From: Cryptosporidium bovis
Taxonomy: Eukaryota > Apicomplexa > Conoidasida > Eucoccidiorida > Cryptosporidiidae
Reading direction: 5' to 3'
Length of the DNA stretch: 64,000 nucleotides
Assembly: GCA_009768925.2 (NCBI GenBank)
Contig: VHIT02000012.1
Coordinates: 1 to 64,000, forward strand
The notes below the pieces were generated by a model. It made no database searches and had not been told where the DNA came from. It saw nothing but the letters and a program-made list of their open reading frames with translations. Position 1 is the first letter of the stretch. Each line of letters begins with the position of its first letter. Position numbers and translations under genes: made by a program. Shown piece after piece: positions 1 through 11,100 of this stretch.

Positions 1-1863
1 CTTTTGTTGTTGTATTTGTTTTAGCACTAGCCTTGTTGGTTGTGTTTGTTGCTTTTGTTGTTACACCCGTATTTTTGGTTGTATTTGTTGTCACACTTGT
101 CTTGTTGGTTGTATTTGTTGCTTTTGTTGTTACACCCGTATTTTTGGTTGTATTTGTTGTCACACTTGTCTTTTTGGTTGTATTTGTCACTTTATTTGTT
201 ACAACCGTATTGTTAGTTGTAATTGATGTGTACAATTCAGATTCATTATTATTTAAATCGGCACTATTAACAGTAGATGTATTGATAGATGTTTGTTTAT
301 TCGATAAATTATTATTATTATTATTAGTGATTTCAGTATTTTCATTTTTTGAACCTTCACCTGTATCTTGATTGTTATTATTTACTATATTTGATATCAG
401 TGAATTTGATAGTTCATTTAATAAATCACCACTTCCTGAATGTAGTTGATCATTTACTTGACTTTCATCCGTTATTACATCGTCATTATTTGAAATCTCT
501 TCATACTCCATTATCTCTTTTGTTTCATAATTACTTAAATTCTCTTCCGAGTTTTCAAGAGTATTGCTTATTTGCTCTAAAGTAGTGGTAATAGTAGTTG
601 TTTTTGTAGTTGTTTTTGTAGTAGTTGTAATTATTTGTTGGTTAATTTTTTTTTTTGTATTAAAGTTATTATTTTTTATATTTTTGCTAATGTTACTATT
701 ATTAATTTCGCTTGATTTAGTAAAATCGTATAATACTGGTTTCTTATCTCCAATGTATCTAATAATAGTATTGTTCATATTAATTGGTTGATAGTAATAA
801 TGATCATTAATTAGTGGATTTTTTGCGTTAAACCACTTAATTCCCATATTTGTATTAAAGAATACAATTCCAGACACTTTATAATTCATAATTAATGGTA
901 TTACATACTTTTGTGTTATACTATTACTGTGTGTTACAATTACTGTTTTCTTTGTATCTGATTTCAAGCAAGAGCTTATTAACCAATATAAATATGACGA
1001 GTTTGTAACATTATTACTTCCAATTATTTTACTTGATTTACCATATTCAGGTGGATTTATAGCTGCAATAGTAAATTCGTTTTCATATGCACTTTCAAGT
1101 ACTTTTGAATTATACCACGTATCTATCAACAGTTTTCCAATAAATAATACTAATCCTTTTTCTATTCCAGCCTTTTGTTTTAAATATATTAATTCAATAT
1201 CAATATCAGATGAGCAGGATAATATTTGTTTACTTTGCTGTTTATTTTCATTTATTGATTCTTTTAATTTGTTTTCTTCAATATTTGCTTCATCAATAAA
1301 TAATGTGCTTGCAGAATACTCGGAAGATACTTTTTTGTTGTTTAATTTATTATTAATAGTTAATTAAAGTTATATATATTCTAGCATTAAAATATTAATT
1401 TAAACTTACCCAATGATTGTTTATAAACTATTGAAAATAAACTAGTTATAATTATACATAGTATTGTTAATGTGCCATTTAATTGTCTTAGTTTTTTGCC
1501 TTTATGAGATTTTGGTTTTAAAATAATTTTACCTATTATCCAACCAAGAATCCATGGTATTATAGGTAAACCTAATATACCTATTAAAAAAAAGATTAAT
1601 TGTATCTTATCATTCCTATATTTAACCCTTAATAATGATTTTGATGTCCTTCTTTGTATAATATCTAATTTATATAACTTTAATAGTTTTTTTCCACTTT
1701 TTTTACATTTATTATTAGTTTCATCATAGATAATTATATATTCTGAGTTATTGTCTTTATTTGGTAGTTTCCTATTTTTCGATTCATTTTCATTTATTAT
1801 ATTGTATTTGCTACTATTGTGTTTGTTTATTTTATTGCAAATTTCGTGCTTTTTATTGTTCAT
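1..1863 (-). CDS. Membrane-anchored alpha/beta-hydrolase-like protein with Thr-rich repeat tail (3' end outside window)
   Basis: Two exons on the minus strand: 1863-1410 and 1329 to beyond base 1. They are joined over an 80-base intron with a GTAAGT donor and an AAG acceptor; other nearby acceptors run into stops. Exon 1 (about 151 residues) starts at the first ATG. It has a basic Asn/Lys-rich head, a long hydrophobic segment at about 88-115 and a second at about 130-146, so the protein is probably a membrane hairpin or type II anchor. Exon 2 carries a stretch that looks like an alpha/beta-hydrolase core: a strand ending LVLFIGK, the motif NPPEYGKSS where hydrolases have DLPGYGxS, and an elbow-like VTHSNS (Ser about 286). 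Both elbow glycines are replaced, so catalysis is doubtful. After about residue 400 the chain becomes Thr/Asn/Lys-rich with many N-glycosylation sequons and tandem repeats. The gene structure is fairly secure. The hydrolase relationship is inference from pattern. Confidence 0.6.
33..170 (-). repeat. Two tandem 69-base coding repeats (Thr-rich, 23 residues each)
   Basis: Units at 33-101 and 102-170 are nearly identical. A decayed third copy follows from 171 to about 215. Each unit encodes a 23-residue Thr/Asn/Lys block containing NTT, NKT and similar sequons. The array lies in the C-terminal tail of the first gene and continues toward the window edge, so copy number may be larger. Confidence 0.9.
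1330..1409 (-). other. Intron (80 bases)
   Basis: Minus-strand donor GTAAGT at 1409 and acceptor AAG ending at 1330, phase 1. Without removal the upstream frame stops after 158 codons and the downstream frame has no start codon. With removal a single frame runs to the window edge. Confidence 0.7.
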
Positions 1864-2186
1864 TTATTCCATTAACTCTTTATTTTTTTGTATTTTAATT
1901 TCAAGGTTGCACATTTACAAATAAATATATGCAAATATGAAACATATTTTCCATCATCTGGTGACGAACCCCTTTTTTCCATCTCAAAAATAAACAGAAA
2001 TAAATTGAAAAAATAATCAAAAATAATTAAATAAAGGGAAACTATAGCTAATATTTTTAATTTAAATAGGAATATGTGAAAAATAGTAATAACAACGAAA
2101 TTGATAATTTTTTTTTTAAAACTAGTAAACTATACAAAAATAACAATTTTATTATCAATAAGATACATGTTAATATATAAAAGAAC
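1864..2186. other. Intergenic, no gene seen
   Basis: A+T-rich gap between the 3' end of the kinase gene and the start of the next minus-strand gene, so it should hold that gene's promoter. I see poly-A/T runs only and no convincing RNA or motif. Confidence 0.5.
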
Positions 2187-4499
2187 TTAATTTATCTTTG
2201 TAATATTTTGAATTAATGGATGTGAGTAAGCTTCTAATATATTAGGCCTTTTATCAGAGTCATACGTCAAAAGCCATTTAATATATGATATACATTCTGA
2301 AGAAATATTTTCATCAAATATGGGATCTTTTTTAGCCTCAATAGGTATTAATGAGAATGCTTCAGCAATAGAACTACTTTTAAGGCCAAATGGTCTTCTT
2401 AAATGAAGTATTTCATAAAAAATACAACCTATTGCCCATATATCAACCTTATGATTAATAATTCTCGGACTATCTATTGTATCACCTGGTCTCAATAATA
2501 TTTCAGGTGGTTGATACCATACAGTGCCACCACCTATTCTTTCAATAATGACACTTTCAGATATTGAATCAACCATTTTACTAAGTCCAAAATCTGCAAT
2601 TTTACAACAGCCTTTATGCAGAATGATATTACCAGGCTTTAGATCATAATGTATAATTGAATTTCTATGTGTAGATAATTTGTTGCCATCCTTATCTATA
2701 TTATTTAAATATAATATACCTTCCAATATTTGTCTAATCCAAATTATTGCTAATTTCTCCGGGATATAACCATTTGTTTTTATAAATGTATCTAAATCAG
2801 GACCATCACAAAGCTCCATAATTGTAACAAGTCTGTCATTATCAACTTCAAAACAATGTAACATATTAACTATATTTGGATGTTTTAAGTCTCTATGTAA
2901 TTTTATTTCGTTACTTACTCTTTCTACACAAACAATTCTTTCGTGTTCTGTCATATCTGGTGTTAATTCATGTATTTTTGCTGCAGTAATATTTAATGTA
3001 TTCATATTTAACACTTCCCAAACTTCAGCAAATCCACCTTTGCCTATCATATTCAGAAGCGTATAAGATTGTAATGCAGATAATGTGCTCATACTATTAT
3101 ACTTTGAATTTTGTTGATGCTTAAATAGTCTTGATTTCTTTAAATATAAACTTCTTTCTATATCCAAATTTACACCAGCAATTCCCAATTTTCTTGTAAA
3201 ATCGTCGATGTAATCTTTTCTCTTATTTAATATCGCATTCGCTATTTTCTCATTTAAACAAGAATCATTATTTAATAGTTGTATACTATTCAATATTTGA
3301 TATGGAGTTTCATTTGAATAACTTAATAGTGAATTTTTATAATTTTGTATATTATTAAATATTAGTCCATCCCTATATATTTCTTCATCCAAATATTCGA
3401 GATTAATTATCTTATTTTCACTACTGTTATTATTATTATTATTATTATTGTTATCTGTACTTAATTCGTTATTGGATGCTACCGTATTATAATGTGGATA
3501 ATCTATATTCATATTTGTTGTATTATAATCAAAGTCTGACTTATTTGTATCTTTTTGTGTACAGTAATAATAGTTATTCATTGAATTGATGCTGCTTTTC
3601 ATTGTATTAACATTGTCATACGTATTATTTTCTTTATTTGTATAGTAAACGCCTTCGCGATTATTTACTTGATTTTGTACGTTTGTAATAAGAGAATTAT
3701 TGTTACTCTGAATTTCTTGAATGCCATTTATTTCAACAAGACTATTACTGAATTTATGACTTAGGGATTGAGTGCGATTGCTATTAATAGTATTATTTTC
3801 ATCTACTATCTTTATTTCAGAATCATTAACATTGCTCTCGCTATTAATATTAATTGATTTATATTCTTTTATTGTTTTATCTTTATGTTCGGGAATGGCA
3901 TGTTTCCTCTTCTTTAAAATATTGTTATTTATTGCAGGTGCTATGCCTATTTGATATTCCTGCCAAAAAAAACGGTTTCTATACAGTTCTCTTTCTAATT
4001 TTTTACTCTGTATTACTGTTGTTTTAAATGAATTTTTAATTAACGCTAATTTTTTTGTTAGTAAATATTCATTATTCTTAAATTTATCAACGTGTTCTTT
4101 TATTTCTACGTACTTTCTTGTTATATCATCTATTTTATCTCTATATTTTATGTAATTATTATAGTCATTTATATTGGTTGTATCAATTTTTATTTCCATA
4201 AGGTCATTTCTAATACTTTTCAATAATTCTAATATGTTAAATTCTTTAAACATAAATATCGACTTTTTTTTACTGGCGAATAAATTTAATTCATTATCCG
4301 TAACGCCTTCGTCCAGATAAATAGATATTCCACGTTTATTTTGGTTTCCATTTACTGGTGAATGCAACCTCTTATAGAAAGATCTATATCTACTCAAGTA
4401 TTTAGTCGCAAGTACTTGTTCGTGAACGGATAAGGCATTCATTTTGTTATTTGGCGAATTTTCATCAAGATCATTTTTTCCTGTAACATAGTTAATCAT
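2187..4499 (-). CDS. TLK: Tousled-like serine/threonine kinase
   Basis: Protein kinase of 770 residues. Tousled-like kinases phosphorylate the histone chaperone Asf1 and are most active in S phase (family knowledge). The C-terminal kinase domain begins at about 480 with the glycine loop GKGGFAEV. The ATP-binding lysine is in AAKIHEL (Lys about 508), which matches the TLK-typical KIHxL. The catalytic loop is IIHYDLKPGN (Asp about 619), the HYDLKPGN form being a TLK hallmark. DFGLSK follows (Asp about 636), then GTVWYQPPE as activation and P+1 loop. The N-terminal 480 residues are Asn/Ser-rich with a charged, probably coiled-coil stretch at about 85-165, as expected for TLK oligomerisation. It starts at the first ATG. 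It is divergent from POLE, and the two share an upstream region of about 660 bases. All catalytic residues are present. Confidence 0.85.
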   Translation of the reverse strand: MINYVTGKNDLDENSPNNKMNALSVHEQVLATKYLSRYRSFYKRLHSPVNGNQNKRGISIYLDEGVTDNELNLFASKKKSIFMFKEFNILELLKSIRNDLMEIKIDTTNINDYNNYIKYRDKIDDITRKYVEIKEHVDKFKNNEYLLTKKLALIKNSFKTTVIQSKKLERELYRNRFFWQEYQIGIAPAINNNILKKRKHAIPEHKDKTIKEYKSININSESNVNDSEIKIVDENNTINSNRTQSLSHKFSNSLVEINGIQEIQSNNNSLITNVQNQVNNREGVYYTNKENNTYDNVNTMKSSINSMNNYYYCTQKDTNKSDFDYNTTNMNIDYPHYNTVASNNELSTDNNNNNNNNNSSENKIINLEYLDEEIYRDGLIFNNIQNYKNSLLSYSNETPYQILNSIQLLNNDSCLNEKIANAILNKRKDYIDDFTRKLGIAGVNLDIERSLYLKKSRLFKHQQNSKYNSMSTLSALQSYTLLNMIGKGGFAEVWEVLNMNTLNITAAKIHELTPDMTEHERIVCVERVSNEIKLHRDLKHPNIVNMLHCFEVDNDRLVTIMELCDGPDLDTFIKTNGYIPEKLAIIWIRQILEGILYLNNIDKDGNKLSTHRNSIIHYDLKPGNIILHKGCCKIADFGLSKMVDSISESVIIERIGGGTVWYQPPEILLRPGDTIDSPRIINHKVDIWAIGCIFYEILHLRRPFGLKSSSIAEAFSLIPIEAKKDPIFDENISSECISYIKWLLTYDSDKRPNILEAYSHPLIQNITKIN

Positions 4500-5162
4500 C
4501 TTTTAATTCAAATTATCCTTTTTTATTGATGATAACAAATTTATGACTTAAGTATTTTGATTAATATAACTCATTTATACAATAAACAATTAAAAAACAA
4601 AATTTTATGTATTTGAAATTGATTAATAACTTTAAATACTATATCATCGTGATTAAAAACTTGATATTTAAATTTATAATTAGTTTAATGATTTATTATG
4701 TTAAGGTTTATATATTGTATTGTGGGGAAATAGCTAGTACCGGTACTAATTTTTTGCACAGGTTTATTGCGGGAAAAAAAATACACACAAGTAGTTTATA
4801 AATTTAATTAGAGCACAATTACTAGAGAAAAAAATAAAGATAAATAATTTATCTCTGAAATTATATGTATTTGTTTGTGTATTATATGTAAATAAATATA
4901 TTTAAAGTCATTTACTTTCTCAAATAAATATCATCACTTTAAAAACTAAAAAGTTCCACCATCACAATATAAATAGGTGATAAAATGATTTCATTGCTTT
5001 AAAATATAATGAATAAATATATAAGTAAATAATTAAACATATATGAAAATACTGAATTAAAACATCTAACTGAAATTTATTTGTTGTTATAGATATTATT
5101 ATTATTATTTTGTTATTTTAGAATTATTAAAAGAAAAAAAGATAATATAAAATATAGATTAA
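4500..5162. promoter_or_regulatory. Shared divergent promoter of TLK and POLE
   Basis: This 663-base A+T-rich gap lies between two divergent genes. It contains GCGGGAAA at 4769-4776 (TTTCCCGC on the other strand), the textbook E2F site. A palindrome-like TAGTACCGGTACTA lies just before it at about 4736-4749. Short open frames here look like chance. Confidence 0.5.
4769..4776 (-). promoter_or_regulatory. E2F-like site TTTCCCGC
   Basis: Exact match to the classical E2F consensus TTTSSCGC. It lies about 390 bases upstream of the POLE start and 270 bases upstream of the TLK start, in an otherwise A+T-rich gap. Both genes act in S phase. Confidence 0.45.
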
Positions 5163-8100
5163 ATGAAGAATCATAACTATGGAAAAGATGTAGACTTGAA
5201 AGATGAAAAAAGTTATCAAAAAAAAATAAAATCTTTAAATTTAGATAAAATATTTGAAATATCAACTCAAAAAACAGGTATTGAGAATAAAGATGTAGGT
5301 TATCTATATAATGTTCAAGTATCTTCGGAATTAATAAAAGATGATAGTGTAGGAGTAATAGAAAGTGATGGAAATGCACTTTTGAATGGTGGCGTTATAG
5401 AATCATATTTAGAGCATTCATGTTTACATCTATACTTTGTAAATAAACAAGGATTAACATATAAAAGTCCATTTTTTTTCAGACCATATTTTTATTTAGG
5501 ACTGGTAAGTGGCGTAGATACAGACTGGCTATTAACAAATTTAGAACATAAATACAAAGAATATAATATAGAATTTAGTTTAATTAAAAAAGTAGACTTG
5601 TCATTAGATAATCATTTATTAGGTGAAAAAAAAGAATTAATTAAAGTGTCATTTGTTAATGTTAAATTATTAGTTAAAGTAAAGGGAGACATATCAAACT
5701 ACATCAAAAATAAAGAAAGAAACACACTTAAAAATGAATTATATTTTGTGGAATTTGAAAAGTTTTGTGATGTACTAGATGCAATAGACGATATATACGA
5801 ATTTGATATTTTATATGAAACGAGAGTATTGATAGATAATAATATATCTGTTGGAATGTGGTATGAGACAATAAGATGGACAAATGAATTACTTGAATTA
5901 AATTGTTTAAAGGATGATACGACGGCACCAGATTTAAGGTGTTTAGCATGGGATATAGAAACTACAAAAGAACCACTTAAATTTCCGAATGTTGAAAAAG
6001 ATCAAATAATGATGATATCTTGTGTATTTGAAGGACAAGGTTATTTGATTACAAATAGAGAAATAGTTTCGAATGATATTATAGATTTCGAATATTCGCC
6101 TAAAAAAGAGTTTGTATCATATTTTAAATGTATAAATTGCGATAATGAAGAATTATTAATTGAATGTTATGTTAAGCTAATACAAAAATTAAAACCTCAT
6201 ATAATTGCATCCTATAACGGTGATAATTTTGATTTTCCATTTTTATATGATAGAGCAAAAAAATATGGTATTAATGTGACACAGGAATGGGGTATTAAAA
6301 TGAATTTTGACTTATCTGCTGGAGTAGGTGTGGGGAACTTAAAAACAATATTTTCTGGTACAAATATTATTCATTTTGATTGTTATAGGTGGGTAGAACG
6401 TGATTCATATTTACCCTGTGGTTCACGCAGTTTGAAGAGTGTAACAAAAGCGAAGTTACGTTATAATCCTGTAGAATTAGATCCTGAATTAATGGTTCCG
6501 TATGCCATTAATAAGCCAGAGCTGTTAGCAGAATATTCAGTATCAGATGCAGTAGCTACGTATTACTTATATAAAACATATGTACATACGTTTATATTTG
6601 CCTTAGCAACAATTATTCCATTATCACCAGAGGATTTATTAAGAAGAGGCACCGGTACACTATGTGAAAATTTATTGATGAAAGAAGCATTTACTAATAA
6701 TATATTATTTCCAAATAAAAAAATTCAAAATTCAATGGAGTTTTATCAGAATAGACCAATATTGAATAGCACATATGTAGGTGCTACTGTAGAATCATTA
6801 TGTAGTGGTATATTTAGGGCAGATATTGCAGAAAAGTTTAATTTAAATCAGAATACATTGAAAACTTTAATTGATAACATTGATTCAACATTATTATTTG
6901 GATTAAAAGAATTGGGTGGTGATATAGATAGTATTGAAAATTATGAAAATATTAAAAATGATATCCTAAACAAATTAAATAACTTTTATTTAAATCCAAT
7001 ACAAAATGTAATGCCACTAATATATCATTTAGATGTAGCAGCTATGTATCCAAATATTATATTAACTAATAGACTGCAGCCAACAGCAATTATTAATGAA
7101 ACAAAGTGTATGCGTTGTCCATTTTATTCAGAATCACATAAATGCCAACGAAAAATGAATTGGAGGTGGAAAGGTGACGTGTTTCCGATATCTAGAGGTG
7201 AAATGGATAGAATGATTAAACATCTCCGATTGGAAACATTTGAAAATGTTAAAACAGAACAAGATAAGGCAGGAAAAAAGTCATATAATAATAGTAATAA
7301 TGATGAAGACTATGATAATTCTGACGACAATTCGGATAATGAGTTTTATGACGAAAATATTCGTGCAGGTAATCAAAATAATGGTAATGAACATGCAAAC
7401 AAATTTAATGAGAAAAATATATCTAACATTAAAAAAAGAATAAAGTGGACGTCATTAACTGCAAAACAACAATCTGAGATACTTATTCAAAGAATGAAAA
7501 CATATTCTAGTAAACTATATAGAAAACAAACCGATAATGTAGAAGAAACAAGGTCATCAATTGTATGTCAGAGAGAAAATTCATTTTACATAGACACAGT
7601 AAGGAGATTTAGGGATAGGAGATACATATATAAAACAAAAAAAAAAGAGGCAGAAGAAAAAATACGTAAAGCAGAGGAAGAAAATAATTTGATAGCAAAA
7701 AAAGATGCACAAGATGAAGAATTGTTGTATGAGTCACTACAGTTGGCACATAAATGTATATTAAATTCTTTCTATGGTTATGTAATGAGAAAAGGTAGTA
7801 GATGGTTTTCAATGGAAATGGCAGCAATAGTTACATGGCTTGGCGGAAATGTAATAAAAGAAGCAAGAATATTAATGGAGGGAATAGGAAAACCATTAGA
7901 ATTGGATACAGATGGAATATGGGCAATATTACCATCGGGCTTTCCAGAAGAGTACAATCTAATATTTAAAGATGGCAAAAAAAAAAGATTAAATTATATA
8001 TGCACTATATTGAACCAACAGGTACATAAGAATTGGACTAATTATCAATATATGGAATATGATAGCATAGGGCAAAAATATAATGTAAAAATAGAAAATT

Positions 8101-11100
8101 CTATATATTTTGAAGTAGATGGCCCATATAAATGTTTTTTTATGCCTGCATCAGATAAACAAAACAAGTTATTAAAAAAAAGGTATGCAGTCTTTGATTT
8201 TGAAAATAAGTTAAGAGAACTTAAGGGATTTGAACTAAAAAGAAGAGGTGAATTGCAGTTGATAAAAATATTACAAGAAGAATTGTTTCCTGCGTTCTTA
8301 CGTGGTAAAACTAGGAAAGAAGCATATGATTCAGTTGCATCCATTTCTCGAAAATGGTTAAATTTAATAGAAACAAAGGGAAAAGGTATATTGGATGATG
8401 AGCAATTATTTTTTCTAATTTCAGAGTCTAAAAATATGTCAAAAAGTGTTGAACAAATGGGAGAGGCTAAATCAATGTCTATTACGACAGCAAGAAGATT
8501 ATTTGAGTTTTTACAAAATCCATCATATATATTGGATAAAAATGTTGTATGTAAATTTATAGTTTCTGAATATCCTAAAGGCGTAGATAAAAGTCAAAGA
8601 GCAATACCACTGTCTATTTTTTCAACTCCATTGGAAACAAGAATATCATGGTTATCAAAATGGACAAGGATAAATAAAAATTCAGACGGAAAAAATAAAT
8701 TTAATGGCAATTTTGTAACAGATGATTCTAATAATTATAATAAAAAGCTAAATGAAGATTACTTTTCTACATGGAATGTTCGTAATATACTAGACTGGGA
8801 TTATTACAAAAAAAGACTTGAAAATACAATATTAAAAATAGTAATCATACCGGCAATTTCACAGGGACTTAAAAATCCGTTACCTGAATTAGAGGTCCCT
8901 TATTGGTTAAAAAATCATGTTGAATTAACGGGACCAAATCAACAAAAAATATCCCAATTCTTCACAGTAGTAAAAAAAGATTTGAATGACAGTATAAAAA
9001 AGTTAACTGATAAATATAGTTGTGTGATAAATGGAAAAGAAAATAAAACGAAAATGGATTTAAACAATGACAATAATAATAGTAATAATCATATTGATGA
9101 TGAAATTAATAGCAATATTAATGACAACAACAATGATAGTAATAATAATATTAATAATAATAGTGACAATAATAATAGTAATGATAATAGTAATGATCTA
9201 AAAAAAGAGTTAATTTCCTTGAAAAAATTGAATAAAATAGAAAGAATCAATTTACTTAAGGAGAAAGGCTTTAAAATTTGGTTAAATTACACTCAAAATA
9301 TTTGGTTAGAGAAATACTTTCTACATAACAAAAGAAGGAATGAATTAAACGATAAATTAAATCTACTAGATAAAGATAAGTTAACTTATTTTGGAGATGG
9401 GAATAAGTATAGTGGATTAGAATTTATATCTGAGTATTCATTCTTAACAGACGGAATATTTCACATATTAGATATATACCCTGTTAATATTAACAGTGGT
9501 AGTGGTAGCGACAATAAAACGATAGGTTTGTATAACATAGTACTTTATTCAGAAAAAACAGGTCAATGCCATGTTGTTATGTTTGAATTTTTCAGACGTT
9601 TTTATATTGCAACAAATGTTTCAGTACAAATAATGGACAACAATGAAGATAATGGTAATATTGGTGAATTATCTTATAAGTCATTAGTAAATGGAAAAGA
9701 ATTACCTAGAGGAGTTGATTATAATCACTTAACAGAAGTAACAATGTCTGAAAGGAGATTTCAAAATTCAAAATCAACTTTATTATGCGACCATAATACG
9801 GTTGGAATTTATGAGACAAATATACCACTTGAGTTTACTATACTTGAAAAATTTGGTAATATTATTGAAAGCATAACACCTAATGCAGACAAATTCATAT
9901 TAAACAATGGAGTAGTTAGTGAAAAATATTGGAAAAGTTATTCAGATAAATACAAACAAATAGAATATGGCAATTCAATCAATTGGCTAATGTTAACAAT
10001 AATTAATTTTGAAGATAGAATTTGTTTGTTATTGATTGATATAAATAAATTTGACCTATATTTAAATTTTTCATCAGGGCCAAATATTCCAGTGAATTTG
10101 ATCAATTCAGAATTAAAAAACAAGCTAGATAAATATATTTTGACAAGTAATATAAATAATATATATACAAATTATTATAAATCAAATAGCGATTCATTCA
10201 GGAATATTGATTTGATTATAGAAAACTTAATAAAAGATAATGTAAATAATAGTTCATTCGTATTATTAGTATATTCAAATATAAAGATAGAGAAGTTAAA
10301 ATCAATGAACATTGATATAAATACTATAAAAGAAAATGTTAGGAATGATAATGATAATAATAATATGTATTTTAGTAAAAAAAAGGTACTAAAAAAAAAT
10401 ATTATAACAATATGGTCAGATATCGATGAATATACATACAACAGTAAATTCACGAAATTTAATTGGCACAATGAGGTTATATTAGAAAGTATATTAATAT
10501 TAAAGGAAAACATAAATAAACTAAAGTTAACTTTTGAATTATCTAAGGTAATTAGACTTCCAGTATTATATTTAATCCAATACAAACATGATTTATCTTA
10601 TTTGATATATGATATATTGTATTCGAGAGAATTACATTCAATGGGTTTATTGAGTTGGGGTTGTAATGGTAATCTACCGGATTTAGGTAACCCACGTTTA
10701 ATAAAATTATCTAAAAATGACTGGGATATTAAAAAGCTTGGTATATCGTTAAATAACAAACATATATATTATAAGGAAAACAACGATGATATATTTATTA
10801 GTTGCAATAACATTAACGATAACAATGTTAATAACATTAGTGTTGTTGGTAATGACGATATAATTGAAATAGTTAGGCCGGGGGTTTATAGAAGTTATTG
10901 TGCTGAATTAGAATTTAGACAGTGGCTTATAGTAGAATCAGTTAGAAATTGTATGGTTATTTCAGACAAATATAAATTGGATGATTTTAATAAAACCGGT
11001 CAAAACAACGTATTGTTAAAAAAAGAATTCAGAAAAAAGGTGAATGAAAATAATAATAAAGAAAGATCAGTAACATACAATTTAGGCAAAAATAAACTAA

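Noticed and set aside
33-371. Val/Phe/Leu-rich frame on the plus strand
   Set aside because: It is the antisense of the Thr-codon repeats (ACA/ACT read backward as TGT/AGT/GTT) of the minus-strand gene.
4607-4801. 64-codon frame in the TLK/POLE promoter
   Set aside because: Short, A+T-driven composition, no family resemblance, and it sits in a promoter between two well-defined starts.
9061-9200. Tandem-repeat array as a minisatellite or CRISPR-like repeat
   Set aside because: It stays in frame within POLE, has no regular spacers, and is ordinary Asn/Asp codon expansion.
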